From Lachnospiraceae bacterium (GTDB taxonomy: Bacteria; Bacillota; Clostridia; Lachnospirales; Lachnospiraceae): DNA of 64,000 nt. Location of the stretch: the NCBI GenBank assembly GCA_017557525.1, contig JAFYYN010000062.1, positions 110,980 to 174,979 on the forward strand, written 5' to 3'. Under the pieces are notes generated by a model. That model did not search any database, was not told the DNA's origin, and was given only the letters and a program-made list of their open reading frames with translations. The position numbers and the translations under genes are program-made. Positions 45,116 through 53,720 of the stretch are shown in pieces (position 1 is the first letter of the stretch; each line of letters opens with the position of its first letter).

Positions 45116-45817
45116 CTACCACTCAATTTCGCTCACGGGAAGCTTGTTTTCATTGAGTTTATTACTGTGCACCTTTCCGTCACGCAGTTTTACAACACGG
45201 TCAGCCATATTCTTTAACGCATCATTATGGGTAACCATGATTATGGTATTACCATATTCCTTATTTACTTTTTCCAAAAGTGTGAGGATTTCTTTAGAAG
45301 TGTTGTAGTCGAGCGCACCGGTGGGCTCGTCACATAAAAGAATATCAGGGTTTTTGATAACCGCCCTGCCGATTGCGGTCCTTTGCTGCTGACCGCCTGA
45401 AAGCTGTGTAGGAAGTTTATGTCTGTGCTCATATAAGCCCAAAGTCTTTAAAAGTTCATCCACCTCCAGGGGCTTTTTGCTTAAGTATGTACCAACCTCA
45501 ATATTTTCCCTTACAGTAAGATTGGGAATAAGGTTGTATAACTGGAAAATGTATCCCAAGTGGTCCCTTCTGTACTGCGTGAGCCTTTTTTCATTCATTT
45601 CTGCGGTTTTCTCACCGTTGATCATTACATAACCCTCATCCGCACTGTCAATACCGCCAATGATATTAAGCAATGTCGATTTTCCCGAACCTGAAGGTCC
45701 GAGTAAGACACAAAACTCTCCTTTTTCAATTGAGATATCAACGCCATTTAATACTGTAGCCTTTGCATCTCCTTCACCATAGCTTTTCTTTAAGCCTTTG
45801 ATCTCCACAAAACTCAT
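45116..45817 (-). CDS. ABC transporter ATPase, MacB/LolD type
   Basis: A 233-residue ATPase with Walker A GPSGSGKST, Q-loop FQLYNLIP, signature LSGGQQQR, Walker B ILLCDEPTGALD and H-loop VTHN. The GALD extension after Walker B is typical of the LolD/MacB/SalX group that pairs with FtsX permeases. The ATG at 45817 has GGAG 9 nt upstream. It is the first gene after a strong promoter, a yybP-ykoY-like riboswitch and an intrinsic terminator on the same strand. Confidence 0.93.
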   Translation of the reverse strand: MSFVEIKGLKKSYGEGDAKATVLNGVDISIEKGEFCVLLGPSGSGKSTLLNIIGGIDSADEGYVMINGEKTAEMNEKRLTQYRRDHLGYIFQLYNLIPNLTVRENIEVGTYLSKKPLEVDELLKTLGLYEHRHKLPTQLSGGQQQRTAIGRAVIKNPDILLCDEPTGALDYNTSKEILTLLEKVNKEYGNTIIMVTHNDALKNMADRVVKLRDGKVHSNKLNENKLPVSEIEW

Positions 45818-45870
45818 TTTTGCTTTCTCCTTTTCGATTTTGTATATACCTACCAATTTAATTGTGGAAT

Positions 45871-45926
45871 ATGTCGTAGGAGTTCTTTACATTTTGTTAT
45901 ACAAAACAGTTCCCTTCCTACGATGT
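45871..45926 (-). other. Long dyad in the leader before the ABC ATPase gene
   Basis: An 8-bp stem TCGTAGGA/TCCTACGA encloses a second dyad TTTTG-TTATA-CAAAA. It lies between the riboswitch terminator and the ribosome site of the ATPase gene and would be part of any readthrough transcript. No further gene is seen in the 45818-46513 gap. Confidence 0.5.
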
Positions 45927-45970
45927 ATGAGAAGGTGGCGCGCGCTATAAGATTTCCCCTGGTCATCTAC

Positions 45971-46004
45971 AAAAAATTAGCAGGTATGTCCTGTCATACC
46001 TGCT
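45971..46004 (-). terminator. Riboswitch-associated intrinsic terminator
   Basis: A perfect 10-bp stem AGCAGGTATG/CATACCTGCT (45979-45988 with 45995-46004) and 6-nt loop, followed on the minus strand by AATTTTTT. Seven bases of its 5' arm and loop (45993-45999) are complementary to the aptamer's P3 arm (46045-46051), a possible antiterminator pairing. Confidence 0.85.
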
Positions 46005-46029
46005 CGAATGAAATTCATTTTAAATTGAA

Positions 46030-46150
46030 CACAAAGGGAGACACGTATGACGCAGCATACATAAGTCTCGCAGTTTAAAGCAAACCAGGCTTTCGCCGAG
46101 ATGATGATTTACTCCTGATTTCATTTGAAACCAGCTTGCTACTCCCTCAT
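46030..46150 (-). promoter_or_regulatory. yybP-ykoY-like (manganese) riboswitch aptamer
   Basis: Minus-strand RNA. A 7-bp P1 forms from GAGGGAG (about 46147-46141) and CUCCCUU. After P1 comes the conserved GGGAGUAGC, then P2 (GCAAGC/GUUUGC) closing a two-hairpin arm, then the internal-loop sequence UGCGAGACUUAU followed by a GUAUG/CAUAC hairpin. The GGGAGUAGC and CGAGACUU boxes are the two sides of the Mn2+ site in yybP-ykoY riboswitches (RF00080). A perfect promoter precedes it and an intrinsic terminator follows. The downstream gene is an ABC exporter rather than the usual Mn exporter. Confidence 0.78.
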
Positions 46151-46161
46151 GGATTGTCTAA

Positions 46162-46190
46162 ATTGTAAACATAAAAATTCCATTTGTCAA
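46162..46190 (-). promoter_or_regulatory. SigA promoter of the riboswitch-ABC transporter transcript
   Basis: On the minus strand, TTGACA (46190-46185), 17-nt spacer and TACAAT (46167-46162). The predicted start lies a few bases before the aptamer's P1. Confidence 0.8.
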
Positions 46191-46513
46191 GAGTTATTTT
46201 ATGCTAACTTAAAATTTGTTAGTTTTTCACAAATTTTGTTTTAGTATAAAAATGTCATATTATTAAAAATTTACAAACATCCCAAAATCCAAATTAAAGC
46301 TCTACATATTGATAATATAATTCTCCTTTAGTAACGATATATACTCTTTTAATTCCTTAAACGAATGAAATAAAAAGCCGCTTACTCTGTATATTTATAC
46401 TACACAAATAAATATATTTATGATAATATATATAATGCAGTGGGATGATATCTGCCCTTTTGAGCGCCGGATACATTTCAAGGCATACTACAACACTAGG
46501 GAGGTTACGAGCT

Positions 46514-48223
46514 ATGAAGAAAAAAATACTTATACCCCTTATTGCAGGACTATTAGTTGTTATCGGAGTTATACTTTTTTTGTTATTAAAATCCAAGGAT
46601 GATTCATATTTTAACATTAAGATCCTGGATACTTTAGGAACTGTAAATGTTGACAGAGACGGTTCATCTCTTAAAGCGCAGGAAGGTTTAAAAATGCGCG
46701 ATAAGGACTACTTAATGGTCGGTAATGATGGCTTTACCCGTATTGACTGTGACAGAGAAACCTACTCTCACTTTGTACATGATTCGGAAGCCTCTTTTAT
46801 AGCTAATTCTGACAAAAAACTCACCATTAATCTTATAAAAGGTGAAATGGTTGTCGAATTACAGAAAAAACTGTCTGACAGAGAAACCTTAAGTGTCTCA
46901 ACACCTAATACGACAATGGCTATCCGTGGTACTGTTGTTGCCATAAAGGTTACACCTACTGCTGACGGTGGCACGCGGACTGTTAACTACTGTTTAGAAG
47001 GAAAAGCTGAGGTTTTATCCGATGACGGTACTTCAAAGGCCATTGAAGCCGGAGAAGGCTGGCTTACGGTTTCCGATGAATCCGGAAGTGTTATCACTAG
47101 TAAAGAAGCAGGTGCTGAAGAATTTGATTTCGCAGGCATAGACATTGATACCCTTAAGGGTGCCGAAGATAACCCCATGGTACTTAAGGATTCTTACGGT
47201 ATGCTTTTAAGCGGCAAAGCTCCAACAGTTTCAGAGGGAGAGGTTGCTATAGACGCAACCAACTTCCCCGACATGATATTCAGGTTATATATAATGGATA
47301 CCGTTGACAAGGATAGGAACTGGGTACTTTCTCCTGATGAATTAAAACTAAATACTTTATATGTAAAAGCATTAGGTCTTACGGATTTAAAGGGTATAGA
47401 GTTTTTCAAGGACCTTGAAACGCTTGATTGCTGCTCAAATGATATCACATCGCTAGACCTTAGCCAGAACACAAAATTAAAATCCTTATATTGCAGAAGG
47501 AACCAGCTTGAAAGTATTAATATCAGCAACTGTAAAGACCTGGGATATTTTACATGTGATGAAAATAAGTTAAAAACGCTTGATGTTTCGGGTTGTACCA
47601 AGCTCCAGCATCTCGAATGCCAGGAGAATGATCTTGAAGTACTCGATTTAAGTAATTTATCTGAGCTTTTAGAGCTTGATTGCAGCAAAAATTCAATTCA
47701 TAAGCTTGATGTAACAAAAAACACACTGCTTACATATCTTGTATGTTCAGATAACCCTTTAACCCAGCTTGATGTAAGCAAAAATGTTTCGCTATATGCC
47801 CTATATTGCGAGTCAGACCAGTTGAAAAAACTTGATGTTAGCAAAAATACCCAGCTGCAATATCTCTACGCCGGTGATAATCAAATATACAGTTTCGATC
47901 TGAGCAATAACCCGATACTTGAAGAGTTTGCATGTTATAACTGCTTCTTAAGTGAAATTGATGTAAGTAACAATACCAAGCTTAAAGCCCTTAGATGCGG
48001 TAGCAACCATAATCTCTCAAGCCTGGATTTAAGTCACAATCCGGAACTTGAGGATTTGCAGTTTCCTTTTACCAAAATAGCCGACATCGATTTAAGCAAC
48101 AATCCTAAACTGAAATACCTTAACTGCCTATATTGTGAAGAATTAAAGAGCCTGGACATTTCTCACAATCCAAGTTTAAAGCCTGAGAACATTGATCATT
48201 CAGGTATAATAATCAGTCAGTGA
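46514..48223 (+). CDS. Membrane-anchored FecR-domain, leucine-rich repeat surface protein
   Basis: A 569-residue protein. One N-terminal membrane helix anchors or exports it. Residues 35-190 form a FecR-like domain (LKMRDKDYLMVG and TPNTTMAIRGTVVAIKV are the recognisable parts). A loop DKDRNWVLSPDEL near 275 resembles an EF-hand calcium loop. The rest is a run of about 12 LRR units of roughly 21 residues with the pattern LxxLxCxxNxLxxLDVS, as in internalin-like proteins. The ATG at 46514 has GGGAGG 9 nt upstream. A binding role at the cell surface is inferred. A strong terminator follows. Confidence 0.87.
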   Translation: MKKKILIPLIAGLLVVIGVILFLLLKSKDDSYFNIKILDTLGTVNVDRDGSSLKAQEGLKMRDKDYLMVGNDGFTRIDCDRETYSHFVHDSEASFIANSDKKLTINLIKGEMVVELQKKLSDRETLSVSTPNTTMAIRGTVVAIKVTPTADGGTRTVNYCLEGKAEVLSDDGTSKAIEAGEGWLTVSDESGSVITSKEAGAEEFDFAGIDIDTLKGAEDNPMVLKDSYGMLLSGKAPTVSEGEVAIDATNFPDMIFRLYIMDTVDKDRNWVLSPDELKLNTLYVKALGLTDLKGIEFFKDLETLDCCSNDITSLDLSQNTKLKSLYCRRNQLESINISNCKDLGYFTCDENKLKTLDVSGCTKLQHLECQENDLEVLDLSNLSELLELDCSKNSIHKLDVTKNTLLTYLVCSDNPLTQLDVSKNVSLYALYCESDQLKKLDVSKNTQLQYLYAGDNQIYSFDLSNNPILEEFACYNCFLSEIDVSNNTKLKALRCGSNHNLSSLDLSHNPELEDLQFPFTKIADIDLSNNPKLKYLNCLYCEELKSLDISHNPSLKPENIDHSGIIISQ

Positions 48224-48238
48224 TATTTATGATCACAA

Positions 48239-48266
48239 GGAGCGACCAATCGGTTGCTCCTTTTTT
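48239..48266 (+). terminator. Terminator of the FecR-LRR gene
   Basis: Stem GGAGCGACC/GGTTGCTCC (one G-T pair) with loop AATC, followed by six T, 15 nt after the stop. Confidence 0.9.
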
Positions 48267-48304
48267 CATTTTGGTTATAAATTCACACCATTTATTTTTT
48301 TATC

Positions 48305-48334
48305 TTGATATAAACCACAATATTATGGTATAAA
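48305..48334 (+). promoter_or_regulatory. Promoter of the membrane GGDEF gene
   Basis: TTGATA (48305-48310), 18-nt spacer, TATAAA (48329-48334). The leader is about 55 nt and ends with an AAGGAGG site. Confidence 0.5.
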
Positions 48335-48394
48335 TATATAGTTAAGAGTTTAAAAATCGTCTATTGAAAAATTCTCAAGGAAGGAGGTATCCAT

Positions 48395-49474
48395 ATGAGT
48401 CTATCCGATTATCTGTCAGAACACTGGAGCATGTTGGTTCCCTTGATAGGTATGTTAATCCTGTTACTTACAGATATTCATCTTGAACGTAAGATGATCC
48501 GGCGTCTTGCTATTACAACAGGTATGCTCTTTATATACTCGGTGTTCTGCTATATGGAAACCTACCTGGGTAATCAGCCTGAAGTTTCAGTTTTCAGGTC
48601 TATATTATCCGCTGCTGATTACAGCCTGATTACTTTTATACTTGTTGAGATAATAATGATCGTTTACCGTGAGAAAAGATTTTTTGTCCTTATCCCGGCC
48701 ATATTAAATGCAATCATTTGTTTTATCTCCATCCCAACAGGTATTGTATTTAGCTTTGATGAAAACAACGCTTTTCATCGCGGACCGTTAGGCCATATTG
48801 CATACATCATCTGCGGTATCTATCTGATATATTTTGTAATCAGGATGTTTACTACCGGAAAACGTCAGAAAGAGGAATATCCTCTCCTGCTGTTTTTAGT
48901 ATTAACATCGGTGTTATGCCTTGTGATACCGATGTTTTTATATGAACCTGTTATGCACTGGTTCGTATCAACTATCGCGATAGATATTCTTTTGTATTAT
49001 GTTTACCTTTTGCAGCGTTATACTAAACGGGATCCTCTTACAAAGCTGCTTAACCGTCAGAGCTATTATTCCGATACGGAAAAGTATTTTGACTCTGTAA
49101 CATCTGTCATCACGATAGACATGAACGGCTTAAAGGAAATAAACGATAACCAGGGTCATGTAGCCGGTGATACCGCTCTGAAAGCACTTGGTGATTGTTT
49201 TTATAAGGCATCTCAGTCCGGACATCGTGTATACCGCATCGGTGGCGATGAATTTGTTTTAGTATGTCTCAACTCTTCCGAGGATGATGTTAAGGCTTTG
49301 ATTGAAAGAATAAGAAACGAGGTATCAAAAACTATTTATACCTGCTCTATCGGATATTCAATGCAGACTGGTAACAGCACAATCGATGCTCTTTACCACG
49401 AAGCAGACAAAAGACTCTACGAGGAAAAGAAAGCATTTTATGAAAGAACCGGCAAAGACCGCCGTAAAAGATAA
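48395..49474 (+). CDS. Membrane diguanylate cyclase (GGDEF)
   Basis: A 359-residue protein. The N-terminal 200 residues contain about six or seven helices forming a membrane sensor. The C-terminal GGDEF domain begins at RDPLTKLLNR and carries an intact RIGGDEF near 285, DMNGLKEIND and the DAL...AD segment, so it should make c-di-GMP. I do not see the RxxD inhibitory site upstream of GGDEF, so product feedback is probably absent. The ATG follows AAGGAGGTATCC. It contrasts with the degenerate GGDEF-EAL protein at 9739-11553. Confidence 0.92.
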   Translation: MSLSDYLSEHWSMLVPLIGMLILLLTDIHLERKMIRRLAITTGMLFIYSVFCYMETYLGNQPEVSVFRSILSAADYSLITFILVEIIMIVYREKRFFVLIPAILNAIICFISIPTGIVFSFDENNAFHRGPLGHIAYIICGIYLIYFVIRMFTTGKRQKEEYPLLLFLVLTSVLCLVIPMFLYEPVMHWFVSTIAIDILLYYVYLLQRYTKRDPLTKLLNRQSYYSDTEKYFDSVTSVITIDMNGLKEINDNQGHVAGDTALKALGDCFYKASQSGHRVYRIGGDEFVLVCLNSSEDDVKALIERIRNEVSKTIYTCSIGYSMQTGNSTIDALYHEADKRLYEEKKAFYERTGKDRRKR

Positions 49475-49476
49475 GA

Positions 49477-49503
49477 AAAACCAGCCGTTTGTGGCTGGTT
49501 TTT
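49477..49503. terminator. Bidirectional terminator between GGDEF and putP genes
   Basis: Stem AAAACCAGCC/GGCTGGTTTT with a 6-nt loop, A-rich on one side and T-rich on the other. It lies between two convergent genes and can serve both. Confidence 0.85.
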
Positions 49504-49525
49504 CTTGTTATGAACATTGTTATTA

Positions 49526-51034
49526 TCAGTCTAAAGGATTCTGTGCCTTTTCAAACATATCTTCGATTTCTTTAGTAGGCTGTTTATCAACAAGAGTAAT
49601 AAGCACAGCTGCTATAAAACCACAGATGAATCCCGGGATAATCTCATAAAGTCCGGTTGAGTCCGAAAGAAAAGCATACCATAAAGCATCTACGCCAAAT
49701 CCAACTGTGATACCTGCTATGGCACCCTTATATGTAAATCTCTTCCAGTAAAGAGCAAGGATGATAACAGGACCAAATGCTGCACCAAATGCACCCCAGG
49801 CACATTCAACAAGACCCATAATTCCTGCACATCCGGGACTGAGTGCTATAATAAGAGCAACTACAGAGATTACAGCAACTACGATTCTTCCGACAAGGAG
49901 CATTTCCTTATCATCTGCCTTTTTCCTGATCATTTTCTTATATACATCTGAAGCAAATGCTGAAGATGAAGCAAGGAGCTGAGAATCAGCAGTACTCATA
50001 GATGCAGCAAGGATAGCTGAAAGTAAAAGGCCACCAATAAATGCAGGGAACAGATTTCTTACCATGGTGATGAAAATTGTACTCTGTTTTCCGGCTTCAA
50101 GATAGGTGCCTAAATACTCATGTCCTACAAGTGCAACGATACTTGCCATAGTAAGGATGATCGCTGTCCACATGATACCGATAACTCTTGACTTCTTCAT
50201 TTCTTTTTCAGAACGGATAGCCATATATCTGATTAATATGTGAGGCATACCGAAGTATCCAAGTCCCCAGCCAAAGCCGCTTAAGATATCAGAAATACTC
50301 TTCCAGTCAAATTTTCCTGATGAAAGCAGATTATAATAATTTTCATCTGTAACTACGGGAGCAAGAGGCTGGAAATCAGCCTTACCCATTGCTACTACAG
50401 CTATAATAGGGGCAGCCATAAGAGCTACGAGCATCATCATACCCTGTATAAAGTCTGTCCAGCAAACTGCGTTGAATCCACCTAAGAAAGTATAAAGCAG
50501 GATAATAACTGTAGCACCGATCATTACCAATGTTTTCTTGTCATCATCAAATCCGAATACTGTCTGGAACAGTGTACCGCATGCCACGATACTTGATGCA
50601 GCATATACGCAGTAAGCAACAATAAATACTATTGCAGAAATAACAAGCAATACATGACTCTTAGACTTGAAACGGTTTGTCAGAAACTGCGGAATAGTGA
50701 TGGAATCATCAGCTACAATAGAGAATCTGCGCAGTCTGGGTGCGATAAAGATCCATGCACAAACTGTACCGATAAGCAGTCCTACTGAAATCCAGATCTG
50801 ACCCATACCATAAAGGTATATTGAGCCGGGCAGCCCCATGAGTACCCATGCACTCATATCAGAGGCACCGGCAGACAATGCTGCAACAAGTCCGTTCATA
50901 TTCCTGTTACCTAAGAAATATGATTTGTCACCACCTTTTTCCTTCTTACTCTTAAGGAAAAAGATGATACCTACCGCAAGTACTACGACAAGATACATAG
51001 CAAATGCGATGATTTCCTGTGTACTTCTTTCCAT
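49526..51034 (-). CDS. putP: Sodium/proline symporter
   Basis: A 502-residue sodium:solute symporter with about 13 helices. It opens with the family region YFLGNRNMNGLVAALSAGASDMSAWVLMGLPG, which holds Na+-site residues, and has the later AILAASMSTADSQLLASSSAFASDVY signature. Length and sequence match PutP, importing proline with Na+. Its promoter lies inside composite element 2 (51090-51127). The C-terminal tail is short and acidic. Confidence 0.94.
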   Translation of the reverse strand: MERSTQEIIAFAMYLVVVLAVGIIFFLKSKKEKGGDKSYFLGNRNMNGLVAALSAGASDMSAWVLMGLPGSIYLYGMGQIWISVGLLIGTVCAWIFIAPRLRRFSIVADDSITIPQFLTNRFKSKSHVLLVISAIVFIVAYCVYAASSIVACGTLFQTVFGFDDDKKTLVMIGATVIILLYTFLGGFNAVCWTDFIQGMMMLVALMAAPIIAVVAMGKADFQPLAPVVTDENYYNLLSSGKFDWKSISDILSGFGWGLGYFGMPHILIRYMAIRSEKEMKKSRVIGIMWTAIILTMASIVALVGHEYLGTYLEAGKQSTIFITMVRNLFPAFIGGLLLSAILAASMSTADSQLLASSSAFASDVYKKMIRKKADDKEMLLVGRIVVAVISVVALIIALSPGCAGIMGLVECAWGAFGAAFGPVIILALYWKRFTYKGAIAGITVGFGVDALWYAFLSDSTGLYEIIPGFICGFIAAVLITLVDKQPTKEIEDMFEKAQNPLD

Positions 51035-51089
51035 ACTTCATTTTCCTCCATGTTAAATATGTAGTTTTCCTACAAAAAATCCAGAAACC

Positions 51090-51127
51090 ATTATAACAAA
51101 AAAACCAGTCTTTGACAACTGGTTTTT
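51090..51127 (-). promoter_or_regulatory. Composite terminator-promoter element 2
   Basis: Stem AAAAACCAGT/ACTGGTTTTT (51100-51109 with 51118-51127), 8-nt loop; a minus-strand terminator about 60 nt after the dCACHE chemoreceptor gene. It contains TTGTCA (51118-51113), 17-nt spacer and TATAAT (51095-51090), pointing at putP with a leader of about 50 nt. Confidence 0.82.
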
Positions 51128-51186
51128 ATGCATATTCATGTATTAATATTCATTTCAGTAATATAGTGGCTATATCAACATCTGTA

Positions 51187-53202
51187 TTATAACTGATATT
51201 TCGAAAGATCTGCTTTTATAGCATCTGAGTACTTATTGAGGTTCATGGAGATACTGGTAATATTATTTGTCTCTGTCAAGATCTTATTGCTCTCTGCAAC
51301 GATCTTATCACTTAGATCAAGGATCTCATTAACTCTTGAAGCCTGTTCTTTAGTGGACGACGCATTATCATTTGCTACAGAATTTATCTTATTAATACCT
51401 CCTGTAATCTCTATTATACCATCAGTAGCTTTTTCAAGATCGACATAAATACTGTCAAATGAGCTGTTTGCACTCTCAACGCCCGACAGACATTCTTTCA
51501 TATCGGTCATACATTTGTCAGACTTGGCACTTATATCGGCAATGTTCTGCGTAACGGCCTTAATAAGCTCCCTGATATGCTCTGTAGCTACGGCTGACTG
51601 TTTAGCAAGGTTTCCGACCTCCGAAGCTACGATACCAAAGCCACGTCCCTGATCTCCCGCTCTCGCAGCCTCTATGGAAGCATTTAGTGAAAGCAGATTG
51701 GTCTGGTCGGATATATCATTTATTGTATCAGTGATTCCGTTAATCTCTTCAACTGACTTAGCCGTATCACGGATAATAGCTGCAAGCTCATTCATTGTAA
51801 TGCTAAGTGTCTTAACATTATCAGTCATGTTTGCCATTTCGTCCTTGCCGCTCTTTGAAGCCTCCATGGTCTCAACGCACAGATGCTTAACTTCCTCGGC
51901 ATTCTGGGAAAGATGCTTTGATGTACCGGCCAGCTCAGCAGCTGCATTATCGATCTCATCTATTTTTTTATTCATCGAAGAAAGCGTTGAGTTAAGCTGC
52001 TTGATCGATTCGCCCTGCTTTTTATTTGAAGAAAGCAGACTGTTCGAGATATTATAGCACTCACCGGCATTGGTATTCATATCCTTTGAAATATTAGCCA
52101 AACCGGTAAGCATGCCTCTGGTATTATCAATGTATCCGTTAAGGCTCTCACCGAGGGTAGTTATCTCATTATTTCCCACAGGACGGATGCTGACCTTGAA
52201 ATTTCCCTTGCTAATATCCGTGATACCCTTAGTAACCTTCGATACAGGATTTAAGTACCTTGTAATGATCAGGAACAGCAGTACTGTCAGTATCGATAAC
52301 AGCATAAGTGCAATGCCGGATGTTGAGATTATGGTATTTCTAACACTTATACTGATATGCGAATAAGGAACAGCACTTACTATAACCCAGGAAGTCTCAG
52401 GGATATCCGTAGCTGCAAACATCATCTTACCCAAAGAGGAGGAAGCTGTTACAACCTTTTCTTTTTCTATTGAATCAGTCGTATCCAGTGTAGTAAATAC
52501 GGTATTTAACCCGACAAGTATACCATCGGGTATATCACCCAGCTTCTTTCCTACTTCATCCTGATTGTCAGAAACCAGTACCTCATTTGTTTCTTTATTT
52601 ACAACATAGTACTTTGCATCACCTGAGCTCGACTTAAAGCCGGCAATCTTTTCTACAAGCTTATCAAAAACAACATCACAGCTTAAAACTTTGTTGTCTC
52701 CGATCTTTACTGAGCAGGCGATACAAACCTTCCCTGTAGAAGCATCAACATAAGGCTCAGAAGTAAATATCTCGCCGTTTTTCTCCAGTGCACCTATATA
52801 CCACCCACGGCCTGTAAAGACAAAATCATCCGTCGGGATCCACCCAGACCCATCAAGGAATACTCCTGAATTACCGTCAGCGATATAAATATCCTGTGAA
52901 TCAGGATCCTCTGCAGTTAATTTAAGCAGCATGGAAAGTGTGGCTTCATCTGTAAGACCGGGGATACTCTTATACATATCCGCAGTCCTCTCAACTCTTT
53001 CCTCTATGCTGTTCCACCAGCCATATATATCGTTTGCATAAGAGATGGATTCTCTTGAAAGTATCTGCTCGGTCAACCGTTTAATCTTAACCGTCTGCAT
53101 AGTTGCATTAAGAGCAGTTATAACAATTATGATCACTGCCACGAAAGCTATGATCTGAGTCAGCAAAACTCTTTTTAATGATCTTCTTTTTCGTCCCGCC
53201 AT
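51187..53202 (-). CDS. Transmembrane dCACHE methyl-accepting chemotaxis protein
   Basis: A 671-residue chemoreceptor. TM1 is at about 12-32, then a double-CACHE ligand domain to about residue 290, TM2 near 300-320, a HAMP domain, and a long signalling coiled coil with tip [27 protein letters not shown]. The distal CACHE region has GRGWYIGAL and EPYVDASTG, reminiscent of amino-acid-binding dCACHE domains, so an amino acid ligand is possible (inference). It lies 51 nt downstream of the XRE regulator gene. Composite element 2 terminates it. Confidence 0.93.
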   Translation of the reverse strand: MAGRKRRSLKRVLLTQIIAFVAVIIIVITALNATMQTVKIKRLTEQILSRESISYANDIYGWWNSIEERVERTADMYKSIPGLTDEATLSMLLKLTAEDPDSQDIYIADGNSGVFLDGSGWIPTDDFVFTGRGWYIGALEKNGEIFTSEPYVDASTGKVCIACSVKIGDNKVLSCDVVFDKLVEKIAGFKSSSGDAKYYVVNKETNEVLVSDNQDEVGKKLGDIPDGILVGLNTVFTTLDTTDSIEKEKVVTASSSLGKMMFAATDIPETSWVIVSAVPYSHISISVRNTIISTSGIALMLLSILTVLLFLIITRYLNPVSKVTKGITDISKGNFKVSIRPVGNNEITTLGESLNGYIDNTRGMLTGLANISKDMNTNAGECYNISNSLLSSNKKQGESIKQLNSTLSSMNKKIDEIDNAAAELAGTSKHLSQNAEEVKHLCVETMEASKSGKDEMANMTDNVKTLSITMNELAAIIRDTAKSVEEINGITDTINDISDQTNLLSLNASIEAARAGDQGRGFGIVASEVGNLAKQSAVATEHIRELIKAVTQNIADISAKSDKCMTDMKECLSGVESANSSFDSIYVDLEKATDGIIEITGGINKINSVANDNASSTKEQASRVNEILDLSDKIVAESNKILTETNNITSISMNLNKYSDAIKADLSKYQL

Positions 53203-53253
53203 ACTCTAACTCCTATATAATAGATAATATACTCTATAACATAGAACTTTTAC

Positions 53254-53610
53254 TTATTTCTTCATTGAAGCAAAGGCATCAATATATCCCATTATCCTGC
53301 TGCGTGTTTCAAGGTCGAAATTCTTGTATTGTTCTACAAGCATCCAAAGTTCAGTGTCCTTTTCAATGATAAGGAAATCCGTACCCTGCTCTTTCCTCTT
53401 GGCTCCTGCCCTGTCGATACCCGAAAGCAGCCACTCAGGTGTTACGCCTAAAGTCTTGCAGATAGGCATGATCTTATCCGATGTGGGATTGGTATGTTTC
53501 TTCTTCCATTCGCTTATTGTGCTCTGCATAAGTCCCGATTCCTCAGCAAACTTTTTCTGAGACATACCCATAGATGCAAGCTTTTCAAAAATTCTGTCAC
53601 TTATTGTCAT
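53254..53610 (-). CDS. XRE-family transcriptional regulator
   Basis: A 118-residue DNA-binding protein. The helix-turn-helix spans about residues 8-58 (MSQKKFAEESGLMQSTISEWKK, with TPEWLLSG at the end of the domain). The C-terminal 50 residues are helical and end with IMGYIDAFASMKK, possibly for dimerisation. There is no metal or protease domain. Its promoter lies in composite element 3, of the same family as four other promoters in the window, so autoregulation and control of those genes is a testable possibility, not shown. Confidence 0.88.
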   Translation of the reverse strand: MTISDRIFEKLASMGMSQKKFAEESGLMQSTISEWKKKHTNPTSDKIMPICKTLGVTPEWLLSGIDRAGAKRKEQGTDFLIIEKDTELWMLVEQYKNFDLETRSRIMGYIDAFASMKK

Positions 53611-53656
53611 TTCTCATACACTCCTTATGAATTTATTCATATTTCCATACAAAGTA

Positions 53657-53695
53657 AGTATAACAAAAAAACCAGTCTTTTACAACTGGTTTTTT
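53657..53695 (-). promoter_or_regulatory. Composite terminator-promoter element 3
   Basis: Stem AAAAACCAGT/ACTGGTTTTT (53667-53676 with 53685-53694), 8-nt loop; a minus-strand terminator 26 nt after the solute-binding protein gene. TTGTAA (53685-53680), 17-nt spacer and TATACT (53662-53657) form a promoter for the XRE gene, with a leader of about 40 nt. Confidence 0.8.
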
Positions 53696-53720
53696 CGTTA
53701 TATACTTGAAAAATTAAGTA

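Noticed and set aside
46408-46436. TATAAT at 46431 as promoter of the FecR-LRR gene
   Set aside because: The -10 is perfect but the region is AT-rich and has no acceptable -35 at 16-18 nt, so I did not list it.
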